Assembly: GCA_009869945.1 (NCBI GenBank)
Contig: WIXG01000158.1
Location: forward strand, 1-64,000
DNA length: 64,000 nt
From: Mesaphorura yosii
Lineage: Eukaryota; Arthropoda; Collembola; Poduromorpha; Tullbergiidae
Reading direction: 5' to 3'
The translations under genes were made by a program, and so were the position numbers. Below are positions 10,324-24,617 of this stretch, piece by piece. Under the pieces are notes generated by a model, which ran no database searches, was not told the DNA's origin, and saw nothing but the letters and a program-made list of their open reading frames with translations. Within the stretch, counting starts at the first letter, position 1, and each line of letters begins with the position of its first letter.

Positions 10324-11902
10324 TCACGTCGTTTCTCCTTCGCCGCTCGTTTCTTTCGTATTCGTATTTTCCGACGTTTCAGGCGCGTCAGTCGAAAGCG
10401 CGGCTTCTGGCTTTTGTTGTTCGGACTCCGAAGGCTCGGAGCCTGGCCCGCCTGGCGAAGGTGAAGAAGACGCTGACGGCGGGGCGGGTGCCGGCGAAGC
10501 TTCTGATGGCTCTTCGAGTTCGTCTTCGTCGCTGTCCGCAGCGCATTCGGAGCATCTGCATGAAATCAGAGTCAATTAGTCGTTAAGCCTGAAATCCATC
10601 ATTCATGCAAATTAAGCAAAATTCTTACCTGCTCTCATTAATTCCATAATTAATGCACGTTCCAACGCATTCACAGCAGCCGTTATGAAACCTGTGGCCG
10701 GCGGACACGGAAAGAATACGAGTGAATGAAGGCAGTAAAATTATGGAGCGGGAAACACGGAATTCTTACCATCGGAAATACGATGAGCCCATCGAATGGC
10801 ATGAATTTTTGCATTTATTTAGCGGCATGCACTGTGACATGTACGCGACGGTGCAGTTGACGGTGACGATGTCTCTCGTGGCGTCGATTGTGATCTTCCC
10901 GTCAGCAATCGCTGCAATACAAACAAAAAATCAGTTATTCATATGATTCCCCCTCATTTTTACAGGAAACGGGTGAATAACGCCAGGGCAGGAATTCCTT
11001 ACTGTAAGCATTTGTGGAGACGGTCGTTGGAGTCTCGGGCTTTGGCTGGAACCACGACTGGTCAATGTCGATGGGGAACGTGAACGTTGTCCACCGACCC
11101 TGAAGGTCCGTCTCCTCCGTCAGGATGTTGAACAAGTCTGGCATCGGTTCCTTCAAATCCCCAACTTGACTATGCATAATTACTTGGTTTGTGATATTTG
11201 GCTTTGGGCACAGCTCTGAAACGCAGGCAAAGTAGTCATAAAAGTGTCAATAAAAGTGGTTTCTAGCATTTTGGGGCCGGTTTGTTTGAAATTTTGAAAC
11301 TTACCGACGCAGGAGCAGCATTCACTGTACAGATAAGAAAGACAGTCGAAGCACTCTTTACAACACGTGCAATTCTGCATTGTGCACTTGCATGATTGCG
11401 TCAGAGTACATTTGGAGACAATGCTCGCACAAACGGCTTCGTTACAACTGTCCACAGTCTGAAGGTTGCTGATTGCGAGGAGAATCACTAAAACTAGGCA
11501 AATGTTTAGTACAAATTGTAAGGAAAAGGATGACGGGAAATGTCGGAATGTGAACGCTGCTGCAGAAGACGCCACAGAAGACGACGAAGGCGATGAAGAT
11601 GAAGACGGAGACGAAGATGACAATGAAGATGATGAAGAAGACGAAGATGACGAAGGGTGTAGAATTGTCACGACATAATCACTCCACTTATTCTTCTCTT
11701 TCTGCTTCTGCTTCCGATTCAGCAGATGATTCTCATCGTGGTCGTGGAAGTCTGGAGATGAACAATACAAAGATGAAGATGAGGATGAAGATGACACCGC
11801 CAAAGAAGTGCCGCTCCTCCTCTTCTGCTGCGCCTGGTTCCTTCTGTGGGTCGGCATTCTTGTGGTTTCTGGGCTTCCACTTCTTTTGTCGTCTAAAGTC
11901 AT
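10324..11902 (-). CDS. TWSG1: Twisted gastrulation (BMP/Chordin-binding secreted protein) with extended ends
   Basis: Coding exons: 11902-11305, 11215-11003, 10911-10770, 10691-10629, 10555-10324; 415 aa, in phase. The core matches the family. A hydrophobic signal segment (about 128-145) is followed by the N-terminal Cys module (CNEAVCAS, SKCTLTQSCKC, CCKECFDCL, ECCSCVG), then EPMPDLFNILTEE, then the C-terminal module (CMPLNKCKNSC, SMGSSYFRWFHNGCCECVG). In the family this protein binds BMPs and Chordin/Sog outside the cell and tunes BMP gradients. Two things are odd: about 125 residues with long Ser runs precede the hydrophobic segment, and about 75 acidic, Pro/Ser/Glu-rich residues follow the domain. 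Usual length is 220-250. The N-terminal part is doubtful, because a TTCTGCAG acceptor (AG at 11560-11561) could mark the true exon border and place the start further upstream. Confidence 0.88.
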
Positions 11903-14900
11903 TCGATCTCGATTCTCCGCTCACTTTAACAATGGGCACAACAATTGCGAGCAGCACAGCTTCATTTCACATTCACAATCACAATTCGGGCGTAATTGAA
12001 GACGATGACAGTTTTTTCTTCTTTACTGGCTTTGGATTTCGGGTCTCGGCAGATTCTGAATCAAAAATTAAGAAAAGGGTTGAATTAAAATTAAATCCAA
12101 GGCAGGACGGCTGCAGGAGAAAACTTTTATTCTTTATCTTTACTCAGATATGCTGTGGCGGCTGTGGGATTTTCTCACCGATCTCAACTCAAGCTGTATG
12201 CAGTCTAAACGCAGCGGAGTCCAAACATGCAGTAATTAGCGATAGCGACCGCCGCACAGGTGTAGGCTCGTACATCATCCTTATTTTTACAAGTACAATA
12301 ATAAATTAGCGTGGTGCTGCTGTCGTAGTCGTAGCTTTGCTCTTTGCGTCTTGAGGACACGACACGACACGAAGACGTCCGTCAATAATTTATGCATCTT
12401 CGCACCCACACAGCCACAGCATCTTCAAATTCTTGTTCTGCCATCGTCCATTCATAGATTCAAGATTCCATTTTCGCGTTTCGCCATTGCATTTCCATAT
12501 GTACATACAAAACACTTGGCGTAAGTTAAATAATTAATATTCAGCTACAAGAAGTCATCTTTGCCTAACGAAGTGTGTATTTCTGTGGTGGCTGATCCCG
12601 TGACAAAGATGAAGATGAAGATGAGACTCATCTTCATTCGTATGAATGAGTGCCGTAGCCGTAAAATCTCGCGCACAGGTGTGATTTGCTCTGGCTCGGG
12701 CTTTGGACGTGCTATCAGCTCTGTTTTTCAAGCACTTGTTTTTACATGCCATTTAAAAGATAAATAAATCTGTGCTGCGCAGCGCAGATCTCCGCGTGCC
12801 TGTTGAACTCCAGTCTGGCCTGCCTGTTTTTTGCACTGTCTCCCAAATTAGCAGAAATTGTCGCAAAAAGTGGCCGATTGAATGAATGGTGTCGCCAATT
12901 GTGTCATTAGTGTCACAATAAAGTTGCAGAGCGGCTCCAGAGACTCGCTACTCGTACTCCGTGCCCTCACCGTGCCTACCAATTCAATCCAGTTCAGCTT
13001 TACGGCAGGCTCGTAGTTGTCGTGATGTCAGAGTGTCAATTTCTACGACTCTGCGACTGTTGACTTAAGATTTTTTGTCAAGGCTCCGACTCGCAGCTCG
13101 CAATGTAAAGGTCAAGCATTTGCCGTGTTAATGAAAGACACAAGGCCAAGGCGAAGATGAAGACAAAAAGAAGATTTCCCTTAAAATTTACATGCCAGGC
13201 CGAGATTTGGATGTAAACAGCGTTGTAAACTTTTAAGCGCTCGTTTTCAGCCGCGGCGCGGCCGGTAATTACTGTTATTTAGTATTTGTGTATTCGAACA
13301 TGCTGTTTTAAAGTTTTAAAGCAAAGCAATACTAATAATACTTTACACATGTAATCAGGTACGCAGTAATCAGGGAGATTGTAAAAAGATTTTATGTTAA
13401 AAGACCCTTGACTTGGCTTGGCTCGGAGGAGAAACGCATCTTCTCATCTTCATCTTGGACTAATGTACTCGCTTAAGACGAAGATCAAGATTCAACGTTC
13501 AAGAATTCAAAATAAATCCACCCACGCCCACATGCATGAAACTCATCTTCGTCTTGACTGTGATTACCTGCTTGAAATTCTTGATGGGTGCTGCTCAAAT
13601 GGAATTTGCTATTTGTTTGCTGTGCGAGCAGAGACAAAAAAGTCTAGATCGACTGAAAATGAATTATGAACGAAGACGAACGCGCTGGGCAAAAGCAAAA
13701 AATTAATTCCGCAGTTAACTCATCTTCATCTTCACGGCGCGCACAGGTGTGCCTGTCATCTTTTATGGGCTCGTATTTGTTGCGCTGCTCGAGTGTGCTC
13801 GTAAATAATTATAATTAGTATGACATGCATGATTGCCATTACATAAGCCAAGTGCAAGAAAATGGACCCTTCAGAAATCGGCTGGCGCTGGCAGACTCGT
13901 TGACGCCTGCGCGGTGCGCAAATACAAACCGCTTGAACGCTGCCGAGCCAGACGTTCAGGCTCCACAATTTTTTCTGGTGGCTGCGTCTCAGCCGTGAAA
14001 GAGATTACAATCATGATCGTGAATTCTAAGCAGACGAGCTCGAGCTCGAGCACAATTTTATAACAATGCAGACTTGATCGGCTTGAAGAGACGGTCTGGC
14101 GCCTCGCCTCGCCTGAATTTTGGGGTTATGTGAAAAAGTTGTCTTACGACTGGAATTCTGGATTCCGGTTCCTGCGCAGTGCAGGCTGCTTAATGACCGA
14201 CCAGATTTCAGATTACCTGTCTGATAACACGCATTGAAGGGCAGGGCATGGCAGCCAGGCAGGCTGGCATGCACGAAACAAAACACTGCGCTGGCACTGA
14301 AACTATTTTCTTTCCAGTTCACGTTTCACGTGAATTGCCGTTGGGCTAAAATACGTACAGCTGCATCGAAAATGCAATGCAAGGAAGAGCAGAGGAATTG
14401 GATTTTGGATTTATTGTTCTGTCAGGGCATGACACTTTAGAAATCTATCAAGCCCAAGTTGCCCAAGCGAAGATCGGTCAAGTTAAAGCCAAGGTTTAAT
14501 GGTTAAATTGAACATTCAAACGCCGCCGCGCCGCAAGCTTCGTTAAGCAATTTTAAGAGTTCCGTACCTTAATTTCTTGGAATTGTGGTGGAATCCCAAG
14601 AAAATCCGATTTCCGGTCGCCAATTTCCAATATGAAAGGTTCCGAGTTTCAAATTCACCCGGGCAAGCCACAAAATTGAAGCTCCTCTTGAATTCTGGAA
14701 GATTCTCGACGATTTCACCGACACCACGAGTTAACGAATCACGAGAGTAGTAACCCAATTAAGAATTCATTAGTTTCAAGTTTGACACTTGTTAGTCTCA
14801 AGTCTTGAGCTTGATTGATTATGTTAATTCCCACTTCACAACTTCACTTGCCAATCAAAACACGGGCTTGCCGTTGTCGTACTCGTACGCGTACGTACTT

Positions 14901-17900
14901 TTGTTGATTCAATTAAGATGAGGTTCGTCGAGAGAGAGCACAATTTAAAAAAGCCTCATAGAGAGAGAAAAATAAACACATCATTTTCATGCTTAGTTTG
15001 CTTTAACAATGAATGAATGAAAAGATGAGCGAGGGACGGAGTCTTCAAGTCTTCTTCGTTCTTTCGATCGCTCGCACAGCTTCGTTCTCGTTCCGTTCTT
15101 CTTTCGTTTCGTGGTGAGTGCAGTACAAAAGGAACGAAACACTTTACTTTACGACTGCTTCGACTTCGTTCAAAGAGAAGACAAGACAAGACAGCACTCT
15201 AAGAAGATTTTACATTTAACGTGCATTGCAGTACAACAATTGCCCTGAGCCTGGCTTGGCTTATGGATTTATTTACGGCGAGCGGACGGATAATAATAAC
15301 ATTGGCCCAACAATGCAAGAGCACGTCAAGCCTAAGCCACGTCGAGTCACTTCACTGGTAAGTTGATTCTTAAGCTCAAGTTGCTTAAGCCCAAGAAAAG
15401 TCACCTTGCCTGCCTGCGAACGAGCAAACAGCAAACGCACTGTTTCCACTCAGATCGCTGTTACATTATTATTATACAACAAAATGTAGTAATAATAATG
15501 GAATAATGGACACGGGTCGGTTAAAATAACAATAACAATAATGGAATAATGATCTTCACAACACAGCACAGGCACACAAAAGAAGTCAGTCACAGCAGTC
15601 GAAAGGTACTCAGGTAAGTCAATTCAGATGATAAACAACGTAATCTTCATCTTCTTGGTCGGTCTTCGTGTGGCATTTCTTTCTTTGGCTTGACTTGGCT
15701 ACTTTCGACTTTGATTTTCAATAACAGAACATAAAACGAACCACCCACCACCGAACTCAAAAGCCACAGCCACAGCCCGCAAGCGCACAGAAGAAAAGCG
15801 ATCAGGGCTCCATTCTTCTAGGTAGAAGAAGATGATGATCTCCTTAATGTAATACACCACGTAAACGTAGCCGAAATGCCGAACTGAATACTGGACTGGA
15901 CTGGACTCCTTTTAACAAGTCCGTCGGACGGACCTTCTTCGGACTTTGTTTATGTTTGCTTTTAAAATTTTTATAACTTTATTTGTTTTTTGTGCAGGGA
16001 AGAAAGAAAAGAAAGGCGAAGGCAGTGAAGGCAGGCCACACAGCAGCAATTTGTTCAAAGGCACAATTCCGATTTTCCAATTCTGCTTTCCGCTCCTCCA
16101 CCGCCCGCCCGCCTTGCACTGAAATGCAAGTTTAAGTGGTCAACTCGTGGAAATGCATGCTCAATGGTCCGTCCAAGTCCAAAGGCCGTGGCTCGGCATG
16201 CAAATTGTGGCGTTCGACATTCGTGGACCAAATTAGAATTGTGATTGCAAGTGCACGGGCGCACTGGAAAAATGCATACAAAAGACAAGACACAAGTACA
16301 ACATCGACAACATGTGAGAAATACCTGCCCAAAGTCCACCGTACAACAAAACAAAGCAGCATTGAAGTGGACGTGGATTTACCCAGAAATGCCTGAATGT
16401 CTGCCTTGCCTTTTCCGTTGACTGCAGTTGCCCAATTTACATGTGAAGTGCGTGTTCACCGCTCACTAAACCCAAGAAATGAAGAAATTCTTGTTCACGT
16501 ACTCTCAAGCACGGCAATTACACGTACGCACGTAAAATGCGTCAAAGACAACTGAAAAATGGTTTTTAAATGCATTCCCATTCTATTTAAACCTTTGCAG
16601 TAACTTCGCCTGCGTTTTCTGGAGTGTCACTTCGTCGTCGTGGAGTTTTTTTGAAGTGGTCATCGTCTTCGTCAACATTGGATGTAATGGAATTCGAATT
16701 TTGATTCACTTAAATTCGGTGCTCAAGTCCAGGTTCCATTTTCCAGCACTCTCAGCTCACGTACCTTTTATCTCTAATCTTCAAATGCTAATGCTAAAAG
16801 TAACACATTCCAGGCCCATGCCCATCTCGGCCGAAGCGAGGGCCCGCCGGACGAACGGATTACAGCCTGCAATAAAAGTATTATTATTATCATTAGCAGG
16901 CATGCAGGGCAGAAATTGTGAAATTGCTTTGCTGGAAAATTCTCATGCCTCATGTGCGATGAGATTTTAGGACACTTCGCCGAGTTTAAGTTAAAAATGC
17001 GCCGTGCCGTGGTTGTGCATTATTGTTTTATTATTCCGCAGCAGCCTGAAGAAGAAAAGCCAAGCCAAGCCAGCAGAAAGGAAGAAAAGACAAGACAGCT
17101 CGGCTGCTCTGTTCGAAGGATGTTGCAGGTGGACGAAAACAAGAACGGGCACAAAAAACAAAAACGAAAAGGTATTTTCCTAAACTTCAGCAGCAGTCTC
17201 AGACTTTCTGGGGCTTGTCTTGCCTGCGCTTTACTTTTACGTTGCAGGCAGGCAGAGGAGGCTTTTTCCTCCAGAAGAAGAAAAGAATTTTGGACATCAT
17301 CATCTCGAGCAGAGCATAACAACAATCAACAATCTCGGATGCACGAAGACGAAATAGAAACAGAAACAATGCCATTGGGCAAACGCGTCCACGTCCTCGT
17401 CCGCGTCGGCGTGCATTTCTTGCGTGGCATCGTTAATAATACTGCTGGGCCTCGGCAAAGCAGTGATAACAAATATAATAATAATAGTACATTACTTTTA
17501 CGTCGATATAATTTCAAGTCCGACCGAAGAACAAAAGCAGTGCACCTTTTTGTCATCCAGCCAGCTGCGAGCACGCAAGAATTCTGAATTCTCCGGCCAG
17601 GCCACGACGAAAATACGAATACGAAGATTCACTGACTCACAGCACAGAAGAGAGCATCTCTCATTATTCGTGCCCTGCGTGGCCATTTTTTTATCGAAAT
17701 ATTTTGGGTTGGCGTGGCGTGGCCCACCTGAGAGCCGGCCGGTCGGCCGGGCAGGGCTCCCCTGCCTTGTTTCCATTACTACATTGCCCGTTGCTCATCT
17801 TCGCTTCCCGAAACAAAACACATCTCAATCATAATTCTTTCTCTGCTTAAATATCTCAATGAGCTTTGGCTTTCGCCGGCCGCTGGCCTAGAAGGGTCAT

Positions 17901-20077
17901 CGCAATAAAGAGGAACCCCATCAGCTGCCTGTGCCTTGGCCAGCCGCACAGGTGTCCAAGGCAGAGATGCTGGAGAAACTGGAGAATGCAGCAGCGCAGG
18001 CTTTCATGATCTTTCATGAGCACAGCGTGCACTATTTACATAAGCACAGGCGTGCTGAGAATGCTGAAGATCGTCGTGTGGCTTCATATTTACTTTTGTT
18101 GTTCGCTGCGCTCGTTCACAATAAATCAAATCCTGCTCTGATTGACGTAATTTAACCAATTTTCAATGCACCGCACCTGCGCGGCTGGAATTTCATGTCA
18201 ATACGCCATACGCCTATTTTCCTATTTACGCTGGAAAGAGGATTTTGTTGTTGGGTGATAAGATAATGACACTTAATTCGTCCGTTCTTCGTTCGCTGCG
18301 GCATGGAGATGGAATTCCAGGCTTCCCAGGCCACATCTTCTCGGAATGCAATTAAAAAAGGACACCGCAGCCGAGGCAGCCGAGCTCGACACTGTAATTT
18401 GTCCTTTGCCGTTGTAATTGCGAGATTTCGAGACTCGACTCGAGACCAGAATTTTCTTTGCGTTTTTTACTTGTGCTTGCACGCAAGACGCAATTGACGA
18501 CGACGATTTTTTGTGGGCTGGTTGCTACTCTGACAAATTGTGGAGAATGGAATGCGTGGCCTGCCTTCATTCCAGGAAAAAGTGGATATTATTACGAGAA
18601 AAATGAAAAGGGGTCAATAAATTCTTCACGGCGTAAATTGTCATTGTCAGCCGACGACGACGTTCCCGCACGCACACGCACACGTGCATTATTTCGCTAA
18701 TGCAGCGGACCAGGCCGGGCCTTAAAACTGTCATAAGCCATTAACGGCCACGATTTACGACGACTCGACTCCAGCGAGCAGGAATTTTGATGGATCAAAT
18801 TCGAAATTCCTAAAAGATGAGTGCGAGTGAGTGCAGAAATTTGAAGGACTTTCGAGTTTTCATTGAAATAAAGCCGAAAAGGAGACGACGTTCGTTCGTT
18901 CGTTCGGCACGGCGTGGACGTGATAAATGAAGATAAAGAGCAGAGCAGAAGAAAACCAGATCGTCTGGTGCGGGCAGAAAGGAATGTGCGATAATTAGCT
19001 GGCAGATTGGCCCGAGATCTTATCTTTATTTTCCACATTTCGTAAAGTGAAATGTTGAAATGTGAAATCGACGTGTGAGACATTTCACAATTCACACGGA
19101 GTGAAATCAACCAGAAAATTGTGCCTGCGCTGGAAAGCTTCGGGATCCGAAATCAAGTGTCTTGTGCGGTCCACTTGAAAAGCAGCCGACAAGAAAGAGG
19201 AAACTGTTCAACATCAAATCCAGATCCAAATTATCTCAACAATTACTGCACTGCTTTGGCTTTCTGCTTACGTTATCGCTAACTGCATTGTTATTACGAC
19301 TGGAAGATTTATTTTGTGTTTCCTTCTGTCATCTTCCTTTCATCTGCTCACCATCACACACAACAAGTGGATAATTATCCTACCTACCTTCTTCCGTCGG
19401 TGGTTTGGTGAGTTTCCTTTCGTTTTTGTTATAAAACTCGACCGACTCGACTTCTTCTCTCCTTTTATAGCAGCAGTCTTCATCTTCATCTTCGTCTGTC
19501 TTTCTTTGTGATTTCTGCCGCTTTACCGACAACTGCGGCGGCTCGGCTTGCTAATTGAAGAACTCTTCTTGGAAGTGGATCCTGGCCAGGCCGGAATCAG
19601 AATCTGGACTCGACGTGGCCCTCACGAAGGCAATCGGCCGGCCGGATCCAAGCCGGTCGCGGTCGTCGGCGTTTGTTTGTTTTTCGACCAGCTCTTAGCG
19701 TGACTCATTTCTTCCATTCATCTCCCGTAATTGCTTTTCTATTGCGCTGCGTTTTTAGTAATGCAGCTAATGCTCTGCTCCATTATCCCAGGAATGCGGT
19801 GATACTGATAAAGACGTCCTTTGAAATGGAAGTGAGCATGGAGCAACAGCGTCACAATAATGAACTGGATCTTTTTCATCCTGTGGACTAAATTGGAGAC
19901 ATCAAAGAAAATGCAAACGGCACAAGGCGAATAATTTATTTACTCATCTTCTCTGAGCACTATTTTGATGCATTTCTCCTTAAAATGCCTAATTATACAT
20001 TTTAGACTAGATTTATAGACTTTAGCGCAAAACTTCGACCAGTGACCAACAGCGTCAAAATAATCGATCATCAAAAT
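11903..20077. other. Gene-poor 8 kb, no gene recognised
   Basis: No frame here shows family similarity or a clean chain of splice sites. The left edge probably contains the Twisted gastrulation 5' UTR and promoter. Much of the sequence is built from short repeated words (CTTCATCTTC, TGCCTGCC, CTTGGCTTGG, CGTTCGTTCG near 18893-18905). The longest open frame, 16952-17587, looks like chance because its residue use is unstructured and Arg/Ser/Lys-heavy. The right edge contains the SPG7 3' UTR, with a minus-strand AATAAA at 19935-19940. Such a gap next to a developmental signalling gene may hold enhancers; that is inference. Confidence 0.5.
19935..19940 (-). promoter_or_regulatory. Polyadenylation signal for paraplegin
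   Basis: AATAAA on the minus strand (TTTATT as given), 138 bp after the paraplegin stop at 20078. Confidence 0.6.
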
Positions 20078-23417
<3,340 letters not shown>

Positions 23418-24617
23418 GGTGGAGCCTGGAACCTGGAACGGTTATCTTGAAGGCCTTACTTTCACCTTTCACTCAAACCAAAAGAGAAAGTCGCTTATTA
23501 TCTTTCAAGTTCGCGTTTCACAAAATCACTCAATCGCTTGTCATTGCAGTGTCGAATCCGTAGTGTTTTTCATTTCAATGTGGCAGAAGCTTGGACAGTT
23601 CGATTCGCCTACCAGTCCAATCACGCAAACGCTAACTGCAGTATCAAAATAATTAGCAAGCTTTTAATTAATTTACCTAATCAGTCGTACTTGCAGATTT
23701 CGTCACCTTGCATAGGTTGAACTGCGAATTTGCTCGCTCGAATCTCCGCCGTTTACAAAACTCAAATTGTGGGCAAGGATGCGACTTCGTCGCGTAAAGA
23801 CTCAAGTAAGCAAAAGAAGCCAAAGCCAAATTGGTGCAGACAGCATTCTTGCCAAAAAGCCAAGAAATCCCTCCTGCATGAATTTTGACCTTTTGCCCGA
23901 ACCCGAATTTGTTTGTATGGTTCGCTCCGTGTCGTGAAAAGCCAATCAATTTCTGTACGGGCTTGAGTAGCTAGTGAGCTTGGTAAGAGCTGATTTAAAG
24001 TCATAGGTCGCGTGCGGCGCAGTGTCTCGCGGCTTATCGGACAATTATTAATCAGTGTGGGCCCCAGATGCCCGTCCAAACCAAGCAGGATTAAGCACAG
24101 AAGCTGCTGATAAGGTAAGAAATTAATTCTAGCACCACTCTATCAAAGCTAAGTTAAAATCGTAGGCCAAGTCGTTTGTTTTCGCTTTAACTGCAAAGAT
24201 GACATGGGCCATTGGCTATGAATGATTCAGGACCAGTGGCAGTGTCATTAATTAGCTAATTAGCATCGCGATAGGCGGTATCAGTATCTTAGTCGTCGTG
24301 CGCATGCAAAGGGAATTCGACGCTGCGCTTAGTTAAGACATTATAGCGATTATAGCTGGCATAGCACAGCGTTATAGCGTATAGGCTAGACAACATAACA
24401 TAACATCGATGTAGGATGACCTTGAACTCTTGAGTTTGAGTTTACTTGCACCTTGCGCAACTAAAGCTAAGAGCAAAACTCATTACGCGTCAAATAATGA
24501 AAGGCAAATCTTCACTTCTTGCGAATTCCGCCGCAAATGTAAGACGAAGAAGCTGATAGCTGACTAAAATCTTTTGACTTACTTTTACAGGAACAGGAAT
24601 CAAGAACATAATTCCCA
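23418..24617. other. Divergent promoter region between SPG7 (-) and the ANKRD11/12-like gene (+)
   Basis: About 1.2 kb. The right edge holds 5' UTR sequence of the plus-strand gene: donor AAAT|GTAAGA near 24539 and acceptor CTTTTACAG ending at 24590, a 52-bp intron. An in-frame TAA just before the ATG at 24618 supports that start. Around 24340-24395 a short stretch repeats TATAGCG-like units. No ankyrin-coding exon is visible here. Confidence 0.5.

Noticed and set aside
11593..12309. 238-residue plus-strand frame beginning with a Lys/Met/Thr run
   Set aside because: It is the antisense of the trinucleotide repeat in the Twisted gastrulation N-terminal region; the rest has no protein-like features.
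16952..17587. 211-residue plus-strand open frame in the gene gap
   Set aside because: Residue use is random, with no domain, no flanking splice sites and no similarity I recognise; probably chance.
17931..18155. 74-residue frame with a helix-like Leu/Ala/Glu/His pattern
   Set aside because: Short and isolated, without promoter or splice support; amphipathic character alone is not enough.
24340..24400. TATAGCG-rich short repeat that could suggest a small RNA or satellite
   Set aside because: Only a few imperfect units, with no hairpin of useful length or array structure.
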